Under the pieces are notes generated by a model that was not told the DNA's origin, did no database searches, and saw nothing but the letters and a program-made list of their open reading frames with translations. The position numbers and the translations under genes were made by a program. Positions 10,325 to 20,449 of a stretch of 64,000 nt of DNA are shown here, piece by piece (within the stretch, counting starts at the first letter, position 1; each line of letters opens with the position of its first letter). Source of the stretch: Hermatobates lingyangjiaoensis (taxonomy: Eukaryota > Arthropoda > Insecta > Hemiptera > Hermatobatidae); contig JAPFBL010000233.1 in assembly GCA_026182355.1 (NCBI GenBank), positions 310,001 to 374,000 of the forward strand. The letters run 5' to 3'.

Positions 10325-11152
10325 CAGGGCCCCACTGACATCCTGCTCGCCTCTGGACTGGTAGATCCGGTGTTCAATACCCGAGCTGGCCCTTAATTTC
10401 TGCATGCAGAAAGTCAGGGTTGTCCAAAGTCTAGCCCGCGGGCCGCATGCGGCCCGCAGCCTCTTCCAGAAAACTTTTAAAAATTGGTATTACTTAGACA
10501 TCTATTGAGTTATATTCGAAAAAAGTTGTTTTTTACTTTGTGAAGCATCATTTTCCGCAATGAAGTAGATTAAATCCAAAGAGAGGAATCTACTTAATCA
10601 AACATCTCTCAAAGCCTGCCTTCGTTTAGACTTAACCTCAGTTGACATTGACACAAAGGAGCTGGCTTCCAAAATGCACGCACACCCATCCAACTAAATT
10701 TTAAGTAAACTGTACCGTTTTTACGTATTTTCTTAAATATTTTTAACGAATATTTTTAAAGGTTGATTCTTATCCATAAGTGTCAATTATTTTTTTATGA
10801 TAATATATGTTTTTATTATATATATATAAAGATTCATTTACATGTACGTGTTTTACTTTACATCTGGTGCTGCGGCCCGCGATCTAATTTCCTTGCCGAA
10901 TGCGGCCCGCTCTCCTATAAAGTTTGGACAACCCTGCGGTAAGTGAACAAATCTGTACATATCGAAGAGGACATCAAGCCATCGGTATAAAAACAAACCA
11001 TTACAATACAAGTTAAAGATCTCTACTTTAAAAACACTTGAATTAAGTAACAATTTTGTACTTCCAGTGTAGAATGCTCATTGTATGGCATCACAAAGGG
11101 CCAATATTCGGTCTATGTTTGTCCTTTCGTAAGACTGCCACTTCAACCAAAG
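10325..11152 (+). mobile_element. tRNA-derived SINE interrupted by a hAT element
   Basis: The degenerate tRNA-like head (10325-10390, B box GGTGTTCAATACCC, ending GAGCTGGCCCTT) continues after the insertion with AAATCTGTACATATCG, AAGATCTCTAC, CACTTGAATTAAGTAAC, TGTAGAATGCTCATTGTATG and ACAAAGGGCCAATATTCGG. These parts align in order to the intact SINE at 17537-17870. The hAT element at 10415-10936 lies inside it. Confidence 0.75.
10415..10936. mobile_element. Non-autonomous hAT-like transposon, 522 bp
   Basis: The termini are inverted: CAGGGTTGTCCAAAGTCTAG on the left and TTTGGACAACCCTG on the right. Subterminal GC-rich blocks (CGGGCCGCATGCGGCCCGC on the left, TGCGGCCCGCGATC on the right) are also inverted. 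Flanking 8-mers CAGAAAGT and CGGTAAGT agree at 6 of 8 positions, a decayed 8-bp target duplication. No transposase is present. The minus-strand frame at 10853-11053 straddles its edge and is a shadow. Confidence 0.75.
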
Positions 11153-11154
11153 CT

Positions 11155-11740
11155 ATCCTAACCAATTTCTTTGGGCCCTTCCATCAATTTCACTATACAA
11201 CTCTGAAAAGAACACAGTTCGTAACGAACACCAAACCTGCCAATAACCCACATTGTACATTCTGTTTTTCTTACTTCTCTCTCTATTAACAAATTTTTGG
11301 TGTTTCCAATTAACTCAAAAACAAATTTGGATATTATCAATCACTAATCATGAATAAATAATATAAAATATAGCCAATTAAGTTAAAGCTAATCCAATAT
11401 TTAGTATTAGCTTCAAAATTCTATCATAACATAAAAGCAAAAGGGACCGCTAAATGTGTGCATACATTACACATACCTTTGATTACTTAGGCATATATTC
11501 CATTCTCACCTTTAATATTCTATTCTATAAATTATTTTATTTCATTGAAGACAGTGTAAAGAAATAATTTTTAATGTTATACTGCTTTGAAAAATATAAT
11601 TTAAACAACTGGCCATATTTTTTGAAATAATATTGTTTTTATATTATCATTTTGTGATATTCCCATTTCAGAACAAAATTGAGGTTATTTTCGTATATTA
11701 TATCTATAGATAATATGTTAGAATAATCATATGTGAAGTT
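11155..11740. other. AT-rich DNA, nothing recognised
   Basis: No supported feature. Confidence 0.5.
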
Positions 11741-11743
11741 GTA

Positions 11744-11810
11744 TATGAACAAATCTGTACATATCGTAGAGGACGTTAAGCCGTCGATATAAAAACAAAC
11801 CATTACAATA
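11744..11810 (+). mobile_element. SINE body fragment
   Basis: ATGAACAAATCTGTACATAT through AAAACAAACCATTACAAT repeats 10943-11008 with few differences (AAGCCGTCGATA versus AAGCCATCGGTA). Only the middle of the SINE is present. Confidence 0.7.
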
Positions 11811-11989
11811 GAAGAACATAACTTTTAAACAATGTTCTGTATCTTAGAAGACGAGACTGTAATTATTCATTGGTAATGCTCGACATTTAAATATACAAAT
11901 TCATATTTGCATTTTTCGTCGAAAACAAGTAAATAAATTCCTAATATATCACAAAGATAAATAAACTAAAAAACAAAGTTAGGCTTTTG

Positions 11990-12150
11990 TTACATGCTGA
12001 ATAGGTAATTTAAAATAATAGCCTTGTTGCGAATTGAATTTCTTTCTCTAATTTCCTTATCTGAGTATATTTCAAGCAGATATTTAATGCCACTTGAAAA
12101 ACCTCGTCCTTGAATCAACATCTCAAGAGTTTTCATCCCTAGAGAGCCAA
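11990..12150 (-). CDS. Last coding exon of an unidentified host gene
   Basis: On the minus strand a strong acceptor (TTTTATTTTTCCAG) ends at 12151. It is followed by a fully open frame of 52 codons with 2 leading nucleotides (phase 1 entry) and a TAA at 11992-11990. The product reads GSLGMKTLEMLIQGRG-FSSGIKYLLEIYSD-KEIRERNSIRNK-AIILNYLFSM. Composition is balanced and charged, unlike chance AT-rich frames. I do not recognise the family. The exon is too short for a 60-codon cutoff. Possible upstream exon: 13722-13815, whose proposed donor leaves exactly one nucleotide to complete the first codon (T+TT). Confidence 0.7.
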
Positions 12151-12159
12151 CTGGAAAAA

Positions 12160-13700
12160 TAAAATTTATTATTGCAGGCCGAAGTTTCTTACAAGCTACA
12201 AATTTTTTTCAACCTGATATTCATTCCAGTCATTTTTTTCTAGAAAATCAATCAAGTTTCTTTATTTGTGCATTTAACGCTCATATCTAATGTTTTCTAT
12301 TACTACGTTTGCATGTTTATCTGATTTTTACTCAACGGGTTAAATTTGAGTGTCAATCATTTTATTCAATATACAATTGTTTAATTTATAGTATAAAAAA
12401 AACATATTAATTTGAAATGAATACCTTTTATATATCACTTTAATTGTATTCATTAAAATATTTTATTGATTATATTTGATTGTTTCTTATGAAAATATGT
12501 TTTTTGTAAAATTTGAATTAAACATTTAATCGGATTTGTTATTAGTTACAGACTTAAAGCTGTGGTCTATATTCTATTTGGTTCGGTAGCCGTATTCTTG
12601 AACAAGGGATGCATCCAAATTGTTCAATATGAATGCACCTGCCATTTAGCCTGAACCTTTATTCACTAGCCTACCTTGAGCTTTTACCATCCTTTCTACT
12701 TTAATCCGTATCAACAGTGCCTGTTATAATTACAAATACACAAACAATTACCAGAACACTAGTAAATAAAATGCTATTTTATATTTATATGTAAAATAAA
12801 ATATTTTTTCTAAAGTATTTCACTTTTTTTAATGTTTGTTCCAGCGTAAAGCACTTTTCAAAAACCCCTTAGCCAAATTTTGTCTTTAAATCAGGTATTT
12901 TTAGCGCTACATCAAAAACTCAATTAACAACCAAAACTTGAATAAAATAGAATGTACATTATTTACGTAAATATAGATTATTGCGCTGCCTTTTTTCGTT
13001 TATTGAAAGATATATTACAAAATATTGTCATATTTAGTTGTATATGAAGGTGGTACCACTGGCTCTATGGAGTTTTAGTATAAATATCGCCCAAATCAAC
13101 ATTGTAATTAATGAAATAAAATAGATAATAAAATAAGGAAAATCTATATACAGTTCTTCCAGTAAATAAATATGTCACTGTAATAATATATATATTCATA
13201 CAAATAATGCAACTTATGTTTTTTTTTCATGGTATCGTCATTAACTTTGCTATTCATGTAACCCTGAAGATTTCTGAAAAATATAGATAAAATATTTTCT
13301 TTAGGTGCTTTTGAGAATTGTTTCATCCTGCAGCAAACCTACAGAAAGCTAATTACTGTACATTTAAAATTAACTAAATTTAATAATTAACTACATTTAA
13401 AATTAAAAATTATTGAGGTATTTTATATCTTTTACATAATTTAAACAAATATTAATATTGGGTGGATTACAATCTCTGCATTTCTCTATTTTTATAATGG
13501 CTTGGCACGTCTGAAAAGTGGATGTGTAATCAGATTTATGATAAGAGATTATCAAGTTGTTGCCAAGGAATATGACAGTCAATTCATTGAAATCTCGTAT
13601 TTATTGGTATACTATCATTTTTTTCAACATCGTACAGTCCACCACAATTTCCATTAAGCCATAAAGTTGCTTCTCAGTAGTTTTGATCTACCCCGTTTGC
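12160..13700. other. Likely intron of the minus-strand gene
   Basis: AT-rich, no repeat family recognised. It would be a 1.57-kb intron if 13722-13815 is the preceding exon. Confidence 0.35.
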
Positions 13701-13721
13701 CATATTGCTTTTAGTTTTCAC

Positions 13722-13815
13722 AAGTTATCCTTTCAACAGATCCTTCAATCAAATGCTCAACGAAAATCCAGTTATCGTGATTTTTTTTCAACAATCCAAT
13801 CCTCATATTCCAACA
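13722..13815 (-). CDS. Candidate internal exon of the minus-strand gene
   Basis: The acceptor TTTTTTATTTTCCAAG ends at 13816. The frame is open from 13815 to a donor-like ACTT|GTGAAA at 13721-13720 and leaves one nucleotide, matching the phase of 11990-12150. The distal part reads NHDNWIFVEHLIEGSVERIT. The proximal part has two open readings either side of an A8 run: one starts CWNMRIGLLKK, the other LEYEDWIVEKK. The second needs a one-base slip in the A8 run to join the distal part. The donor is weak. Confidence 0.4.
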
Positions 13816-13883
13816 CTTGGAAAATAAAAAAAATAATTATAAAAATACAATATATTACTTGAGAACTCTGAGTTAATATAGAC

Positions 13884-13921
13884 CATTAGTGAGCTTCCAA
13901 AATCTGTTAAACATTTTACTT
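13884..13921 (-). CDS. Candidate small exon upstream of 13722-13815
   Basis: The acceptor ACAACTATCTTCTTCAAAG ends at 13922. With donor AATG|GTCTAT the 38-nt exon codes SKMFNRFWKLTN. An alternative longer exon using donor TCAA|GTAATA near 13858 would code VKCLTDFGSSLMVYINSEFS. Phase arithmetic permits the short form between 14008-14067 and the LEYEDWIV reading of the next exon. The choice cannot be made from sequence alone. Confidence 0.25.
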
Positions 13922-14007
13922 CTTTGAAGAAGATAGTTGTAATAATAGGTTTTGAATGAACTGTTTGTTTTTGAGGACCAAATGATAACAATGACGATAG
14001 TTCTTAC

Positions 14008-14067
14008 TCATAAAATTCAAAAGTAGTTTGCTCAAGATTATTAACAGCAGGAATCAATGACGAAAAT
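14008..14067 (-). CDS. Candidate exon with a strong donor
   Basis: The donor TATGA|GTAAGA at 14007 is close to consensus. The frame before it reads FSSLIPAVNNLEQTTFEFY, coding-like for this AT-rich region, and stays open back to HHSQAFTTVR. The acceptor is either CAACCGTTAG or the poorer CATCATAG further upstream. It leaves two nucleotides (GA). Confidence 0.3.
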
Positions 14068-14069
14068 CT

Positions 14070-14930
14070 AACGGTTGTGAAGGCTTGACTATGATGTTTT
14101 TATACCTTTAGTGATTGTAAATATGAGGGTTACAGAACGAGATAGTAACTTTAGATAGTATGTACTCTTAGCGAGAATGGTATAAACTAGACCATTATGG
14201 ATTTATAAATAAATCATTCCATTCAATGATTCATAAGAGAATAATATTAATAAATAATTCTTGAATGAATCAGTTATTAACATTGATTTGCTTTAGAAAG
14301 CCTCTTCATCAGGATAATGCGTAAATGATGTGTAAATAGGGATCTGTAAACATAAATTCCACTTCAATATATGATTTAAGCTTTGCATTAATGTTGGTGA
14401 ATCCATTATACAGTTTGTGACCAGCAATAGACTCTAAGCAGGGCTGAACTTTACATTTACCTATAGCTCATGGATTATGAGTAGAACGGCAATGTTATGC
14501 TAAAGTGCTTAGCAGATACATTGCCTAACAACTTGCTCGAACAGAAGTTATAATGTTACAAAATTAAATACTAATACTTATATATTAGCAATAATAGTAT
14601 TTTTTTTATATATAAGAATTATAGAAACATACACAAGTATTTGCTAATAATTCTAACCACTAAATCAATACAGAATATATTCATCTTTTGTTGATATTTG
14701 TAATGTTCTAGTTCTGAGAACATTGTATGATGTAAGCATGAACAAATTCTTAAACTACAGTAAGAAACTCAAGAATGTGACTAAGTCCATTCAAGCAAAA
14801 CAACTGGTTTGTCATTCAACAGAATACGTGTCATGTTTTCATTCAAAGTACACAGTTGTTGATGAAATCCACAGACTATTTTTCATTGTAAAATAATCTC
14901 TAATGTAATACTTAGTTTTTTCTGTTTCAA
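14070..14930. other. AT-rich DNA, nothing recognised
   Basis: No further exon of the minus-strand gene was identified. Confidence 0.4.
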
Positions 14931-14934
14931 AAAT

Positions 14935-15015
14935 TTTATATTTCTCCTTATGATAAAGGTTTTAAATAAAAACCGAAACGTTGACAATTAGAGTTTAATT
15001 TGAACCTGAAGAACT
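14935..15015 (+). repeat. PLE-type terminal fragment, family G
   Basis: TTATGATAAA, hairpin GGTTTT/AAAACC, then GAAACGTTGACAATTAGAG and TTTGAACCTGAAGAACTGAG. The same tail recurs inverted at 52850-52930, and a related core is at 23178-23461. It has hammerhead-like order with a poor CTGANGA. Confidence 0.5.
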
Positions 15016-15073
15016 GAGTCCTGATAAATTATAATATTGTATATAAATATAAACATTTATATATTAAATATAA

Positions 15074-15077
<4 letters not shown>

Positions 15078-15117
<40 letters not shown>
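15078..15117. repeat. (TA)n microsatellite
   Basis: Pure TA run directly left of a PLE coding fragment. Confidence 0.9.
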
Positions 15118-15118
<1 letters not shown>

Positions 15119-15161
15119 TGTGTATTTTGGAGCAGACCTTCATTTATACATGTTTCATTAA

Positions 15162-15165
<4 letters not shown>
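15118..15165 (-). pseudogene. PLE ORF fragment with CINEGLLQNTQYIYI motif
   Basis: On the minus strand the frame reads LVNETCINEGLLQNTQYI and then runs into (ATA TAT) codons. The core CINEGLL recurs at 37116-37160, 53041-53263 and 62797-63008. Both sides are TA repeats, so only about 16 codons survive. Confidence 0.55.
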
Positions 15166-15206
<41 letters not shown>

Positions 15207-15230
15207 TATATAATATATATATATATATAA
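15163..15230. repeat. (TA)n microsatellite, interrupted
   Basis: TA tract with AATATA interruptions, abutting the family A fold-backs. Confidence 0.9.
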
Positions 15231-15350
15231 TGATCAAACCACAAATGAAATGGGAAAACAAGACTAAGATCTTTCAACCGTAACAAGCGGTCTTTGTCAA
15301 GTCAAAAAACCCAACTGAAAAACGTGTTTATGTGAAATCTTTATATATAT
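15231..15350 (-). mobile_element. PLE terminal sequence, family A
   Basis: TGATCAAACCACAAATGAAA ... AAGATCTTTCAACCGTAACA is the reverse complement of the PLE 3' end seen at 45545-45660 and 56225-56325. The hammerhead-like core is present but the CTGACGA box is damaged (TTTGTCAAGTC). It ends in AACGTGTTTATGTGAAATC and TA repeats. Confidence 0.7.
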
Positions 15351-15512
15351 ATGATCAAACCACAATAAGAAATGGGAAAACAAGATTAAGATCTTTCAAC
15401 CGTAACAACCGGTCTTTGTCAGAGTCAAAAACCCAACTGAGTCAATTCCCATTTCTTATTGTGGTTTGATCATTGATTGTTATTTCACTTGTTTATGTGA
15501 AATCTTTTAATA
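15351..15512. mobile_element. Fold-back of two inverted PLE ends, family A
   Basis: The left arm (minus) carries CTTTCAACCGTAACAACCGG and TCTTTGTCAGAGTC. The right arm repeats CCCATTTCTTATTGTGGTTT inverted, then GATCATTGATTG and GTTTATGTGAAATC. Only the left arm keeps the core; the right lost it. Confidence 0.7.
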
Positions 15513-15514
15513 TA

Positions 15515-16345
15515 TATATAGCCTTTTTATGACCTCTGATCCAGTCAATTCTACTGTGTTGTCATTTTTTTTTTGTCTATGTTCATTCTGTGAAGTTTGA
15601 TGTGTTGTCCTGAGTAACACATCACTTAATTTTTGTTGTTGTATATAATCAGGGTGAGATACTTACACTTTTGTTACGTTTTTTCACATGAACAATTAGT
15701 GGTAGTTATATTAGCTATAGCGCATTTAAAAATGGATGCTTTGTAAAAATACATCAATGAATCGATGCATTAAGTGATGTATCAAAACCACATATTTTTC
15801 CTATTTCACTGTTTTTGAGTCTTTTCTACAGTTTCAAATTTAGTAATTTCTACTAAATTATTACTAATTGAGGATTACAAGCAAACTGCATTTAGACAAT
15901 TAATTCATTCAATAATACATTCTGTTTCAACCTTATGAATTATTCGAAATATTACGTTGAAATAATAGAAATCTGTAGCTTTTAAAACGGGAGACAGGAA
16001 TAAATAATTACTTTCAATGCCTTCATTGTTGTATAAAAATGCCGATTTCTAGTGTATTCGATAAAATAAAATTAGAGAAATATTATTCTGTAACGACATA
16101 TGTATCTGAGACAAAAGGTATTAGGTTTACAACAGAGTGGTAAAAATGATACTAATACTAGTTTTAAAAGGACTGGATCATACGTATTAGGAATTATTAC
16201 GTTTTTTGGTTTTCATTATTCAGATTGCTTGTTTTCACGTTCATTTTTTAAGGAATAATAACCATTGTTAATTTACCATTAATTGGCGTCATTCCGCCAA
16301 TGGATATAGAGGTTGCACAGTCCCTCTGTGATACAAGATTATTGG
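15515..16345. other. AT-rich DNA, nothing recognised
   Basis: No supported feature. Confidence 0.5.
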
Positions 16346-16348
16346 CAG

Positions 16349-16353
16349 AAAAC

Positions 16354-16401
<48 letters not shown>
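16349..16401. repeat. (TA)n microsatellite
   Basis: Long TA tract fused to the family A fold-back. Confidence 0.9.
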
Positions 16402-16402
<1 letters not shown>

Positions 16403-16403
<1 letters not shown>

Positions 16404-16577
16404 TTTCACAGAAATAACAATCAATGATCAAACCACAAAATGAAATGGGAAATAACACTAAGATCTTTCAACCAAAACAAGTGGTGTTAAGTTGGGTTTT
16501 TGACTCTGACGAAGACTGCTTGTTACTGTTGAAAGATCTTAGGCTTTTTTTCCTTTTTCATTTTGTAGTTTGATGAT
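16403..16577. mobile_element. Fold-back of inverted PLE ends, family A
   Basis: Left: GATTTCACAGAAATAACAAT and TGATCAAACCACAAAATG on the minus sense. Right: GGGTTTTTGACTCTGACGAA, CTGCTTGTTACTGTTGAAAG and CATTTTGTAGTTTGATG. The right arm keeps CTGACGA and GAAA. It is followed by another TA tract (16580-16607). Confidence 0.75.
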
Positions 16578-16609
16578 ATATATAATTATATATATATATA
16601 TATATATCT

Positions 16610-17100
16610 TGCATGCCGTATTTCGAATGCAGTAATACTTTGTAACTACGTATCAGTCAAATTAATCGTTTGTAATAAATAAGTTAAATTTTTTGCAAAT
16701 ACACAAGAAATTAAGTCCAGCTGAATGAGAATGTGTTGTATATTGAGAAGAGCTGTGCTTTTAACTAAATAATGTGATTTTAAGCAAGTTTATATGTAGA
16801 TTTATACACGAAGTAGTAGTGAATTAAGTGATAAAATATTTTACAGCTGAATTACTATTCTTATTCTAACTTAACTCCATAACTTTGCTTGAATTTCGTC
16901 TCTCAAAAAGTTTTTTACCTTTTTCTTTTTAGTGTTCCTGGTACGAAAAATATGATTGTTGAGTATATTAAAAACCTATAAATGTAACCAGATGATTTTC
17001 TTTGGCTATCTATGTATCTTACTTCTACATAGTCATCTATGTAGATCATATATGTATTTGTGTATTAATGACTTAATATAGTCACATTTAAATGCCTGAC
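16610..17100. other. AT-rich DNA, nothing recognised
   Basis: No supported feature. Confidence 0.5.
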
Positions 17101-17104
17101 ACTT

Positions 17105-17290
17105 ATATTGGTCTTGACAACTTTAAACATGACATCAAACAACTACGATGTAGGTCACATTGACCAAGAGTTGCTACTTTACGAGCTAATGACATCCTTG
17201 CATGAAACTAAATTAACGTGGTTAATGCCGTCGTGTCAGGCACCGTGTAAACATCCACGCATTCACCTGACTCTATGTATATTGAAAATT
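17105..17290. other. GC-richer island, possible conserved non-coding element
   Basis: GC rises sharply, with unique-looking sequence such as GTTAATGCCGTCGTGTCAGG and AAACATCCACGCATTCACC. The 92-codon plus frame here (17108-17386) has no recognised domain and runs on into AT-rich DNA, so I do not call it a gene. Confidence 0.25.
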
Positions 17291-17524
17291 TTATTTCTCA
17301 GTTTTAGAAGAATATTATATGACAAGAAATATATTTTGATTTCCTTCGCCAAGAACTCCAACAGTAAAGTTTATTTTTTGTATTAAGTAAATTTTTATGA
17401 ACTTACTATATATTTATTCTAAAGAAATTAAGACATCAGTAAATGGGAAGTCGTTTTAGTAACAGCCCTCTGGAAAATACAGTACTGCGTTATCCTTTGT
17501 GATTATTAGTAGCATTGAAACATA

Positions 17525-17536
17525 GGTTTACGTCTA
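17525..17536. repeat. SINE target-site duplication, left
   Basis: GGTTTACGTCTA, identical to 17871-17882. Confidence 0.9.
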
Positions 17537-17870
17537 GGGGGCTAGGTTAGCTCGGTGGTTAACGTACTCACTTCTTAACTGATAGGACCGGGGTTCGATC
17601 CCCACCTGACCCTCGATTTATTCAAGCGGGAGGTAAATAAATCTGATTACGTCGTCCTTTGGTGAAGGATATTAAATCGTCGGTCCCGAGCTTGTACGAT
17701 GTCAGGTACTCGTTAAAGATCCCTACTGTAAATACACTTGAGTTAGGTAAAATTTAGGACTTTCACTGTAGAATCAATCTTCATTGTATGGTATGAAAGG
17801 ACACAAAGGGCCAATGCTCGGCCTACGTGTGTTCCCTTGTAGGACTACCACTGCAACTTAACCTAACCCA
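17537..17870 (+). mobile_element. Full-length tRNA-derived SINE, 334 bp
   Basis: The tRNA-like head has A box TTAGCTCGGTGG and B box GGTTCGATCCC (RNA polymerase III internal promoter). The body follows (AAATCGTCGGTCCCGAGC, ACTCGTTAAAGATCCC, ACAAAGGGCCAATGC), ending AACTTAACCTAACCCA. Perfect 12-bp direct repeats flank it, as expected for LINE-driven insertion. It is the reference copy for the fragments at 7335, 10325, 11744, 25999, 46747 and 62007. Confidence 0.93.
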
Positions 17871-17882
17871 GGTTTACGTCTA
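17871..17882. repeat. SINE target-site duplication, right
   Basis: GGTTTACGTCTA, identical to 17525-17536. Confidence 0.9.
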
Positions 17883-17884
17883 TA

Positions 17885-18495
17885 CTAGAAATTTCCTTTT
17901 ATTTGGTATTAAAGTTTTTCAATCAAGGACTGTACACTATAAAATATGAAATAATAATTTTATATGTATGTTCAAATACTCTCGACTTCATTCAAGAGAA
18001 TCATAAACCATCTTGCTTTATGCTTCATAAATTTCCTGCTAGAAACATAAATTGAGACTGCTCTGGAAAATGTTGAAGTTGCAAAGGGATTAGGAGATGA
18101 AATAAATCGTTGCGTTCTTTATTTTCTTGCAATATCAGTAAATGCTTCTATTAAAACAGCAATGAATAGAAGCATATTCATCAGTGTCAGTGTCATTAAA
18201 TATGTTTCTGTTTAAGATTTGGTATTAACTAAATTGGAAAAGGAAGTATTATTTTCAAATTAAAATTGTAATTTTGAAAAGTAATAACTTTGTAATATTT
18301 AAAGCATTGTATTAATTGTACCAAAGGAAAAAGTAATTAAGAGAAGCTATTTAGAAAAGAAAAGGAATGAAAATAAATGTTGAAAAGCGTTAGAAAGGGA
18401 GAGACTCGAATATATTGTCATGCATTTATTTATGAGTGAGAGGGTGTCGATTGTGGTCTGGAAGGAGGGAGGTTTTTATTGAAGTTGTGAAAAGG
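17885..18495. other. AT-rich DNA, nothing recognised
   Basis: No supported feature. Confidence 0.5.
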
Positions 18496-18499
18496 AGAG

Positions 18500-18690
18500 A
18501 GAGGGTGGTTAGAAAAAAAAAAGGCCACCTTCTTCGTGCCACTCGTGGTCCAATTAAAAATCCAATTTAGATGTAGAATCGAAAGTGCTATCTAATCACT
18601 GGCTCTGCACGGAGCGAGCGATTCTTGGCTAGATAAGACCTCATTGTAACAACTCAAAGCAGAGCTGTATGAATTAAATAGATTCCGTTT
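18500..18690. other. GC-richer island, possible conserved non-coding element
   Basis: GGCCACCTTCTTCGTGCC, ACTGGCTCTGCACGGAGCG and TTGGCTAGATAAGACC stand out from the surroundings. Not related to any repeat seen elsewhere in the window. Confidence 0.25.
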
Positions 18691-18699
18691 GACTGTTTT

Positions 18700-20080
18700 A
18701 CTTTTATTGAAAAAAAAAAAGGCAAAGAAAAAAACTTCCCAATGAATAAAAATGCTAAGTGAAATCATATTTCATGTCAAACATTACACTAACAAACAAC
18801 ATATGTGTCATATCACTAACAAGTTAGTGTACAAGTTAGTGATTTATGCATATCAAGTACAGTGGTACTACATTGTCTCATACACAACTGTAAATATAAA
18901 ACTAAATTCATTGGTGCAACAAACATCAGGAATTTTTAAAAAACAACAAACTAACAATGTATTTACTATTACAAATGATCAGTGATAGTTCTAAAAAACA
19001 TTTGTTAAGCAGCAAATATATATAAATGATGTCGATTATATGATTATAAACAGTGTATTTTCCTTTTCCACATACCAAAAATACTACTAGATTTTTTTTT
19101 TACCCTAAAAGAGTATTTCAGCATAACCAAGGTTTATTGTTATAAAGTATGAAGAATGAAGTAGGATGAATTTTAATATATCAATTGTTAGGTATAAAAG
19201 TAAACAACATTATTCAAAAACTTGGTGCAGAATATGTATGTTTCATTCCTTGAATACAACTTTATTGTATACAAGTTCCTCATTAATTTCTTTAATGGAA
19301 TCTTGATTCGAACTATAATAGTTAACTTTTATTAGTTATATTTGAGTCAGTGATTTAGCATAACTGACTACTAAGCTTTCAATGATTAATTTTGATTATT
19401 CGATCTTAATATTAAAAAAATATTGTTTTATTCAAAAGAATGTGTTTCTTACGTGAACATCTGTCTTCGTTTTTGACGGAGAGATATCCCACAAGCGCTT
19501 TACATTTTCTTATTTGATACTATGAAATGACAAAACTTTTGAATAATATTTCCACTATTTCAGTAGAGTACTGTCAACATTAATATGTCGTAGTTCAGAA
19601 TATTAAAGTGATAAAATTATGAAAGATTGACATTTATACGAAGAAGTTTTAATTAATAGTAATCTTACATTTTATTTTTAAATATTTACTCACTTTAGTA
19701 GATCTACTTTTGCCCACTTACCAAGTAAAGGATATTAAATTTACTTTAAAATACAGTTTTGCTTCTTTAATATCCTTTTCATCTCATTTAGTCTGTTTGG
19801 TTTCTTAGATATCGTAAGAAATATTTTATACCTTCATCCAGAATCAAAGAAAGTTTTTGGATGACGAATTCAAATTTAAATGAATCTAGGCTGAAGCGCT
19901 TCGAATCGGTTTTACATTACTTTCGGAAAAGCCTTCAAACTTCTCCGTCGATATCACGCTACTCCTATTTTCTTATTTCATCCCTTTCCTTCCGCATATT
20001 TAGTCCATTTAAGAGCAATCTTTAAAACCAACTCGATTTGCCAATGCTTTATGTACTGACTAGTACTTGTTTCCTAAAAT
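18700..20080. other. AT-rich DNA, nothing recognised
   Basis: Includes a locally GC-richer part at 19900-20040 without an open frame or splice sites. Confidence 0.45.
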
Positions 20081-20088
20081 ATTTTCAG

Positions 20089-20160
20089 ATTTATGGCTCA
20101 CTGCTGATTGCCACCATTAAAATTGCACTTACATTTAGTTCTTCTTCAAGAGCAGTATAG
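20089..20160 (+). CDS. Possible last exon, 23 codons plus stop
   Basis: The acceptor TTCCTAAAATATTTTCAG ends at 20088. The frame IYGSLLIATIKIALTFSSSS-RAV then a TAG follows. It is richer in GC at its start than the flanks. Unidentified; could be a chance acceptor. Confidence 0.2.
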   Translation: MYGSLLIATIKIALTFSSSSRAV

Positions 20161-20324
20161 TATTTATTTAATTTTCTTTTGTTTTGTTTTGCGTATTTGT
20201 TTAAATCTCAGGAAGTTTATTATTGAATGGTCTTCTTGTACAAATTACAAGTATACATTTCAGCTTTATGCCTTACAAGCATTTTAAAATACGTAAAACT
20301 AAAAAAACTCGAGGCCAGTAGCAG

Positions 20325-20440
20325 TTTGCTTCTCAACACGAGTACGAGTAGAAGTTCAAACACTTCTTCCCGATGACGACGAATGTCGAAATATCTAAGT
20401 GAGTTCTGTAGTGACTTTCTGTGTTCCTTCCTATGTGTTA
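20325..20440 (+). repeat. PLE-type terminal fragment, family B
   Basis: CTTCTTCCCGATGACGACGA, ATGTCGAAATATCTAAGTG, then TGACTTTCTGTGTTCCTTCC. It is near-identical to 29440-29520. The core is GATGA, hairpin GAC/GTC and GAAA at 20371-20391. Confidence 0.6.
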
Positions 20441-20449
20441 AAGTTTTTA

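Noticed and set aside
15064..15261. Protein rich in IYIYIY
   Set aside because: The (ATATAT) codons are microsatellite; only the CINEGLLQNTQ block has meaning as a PLE relic.
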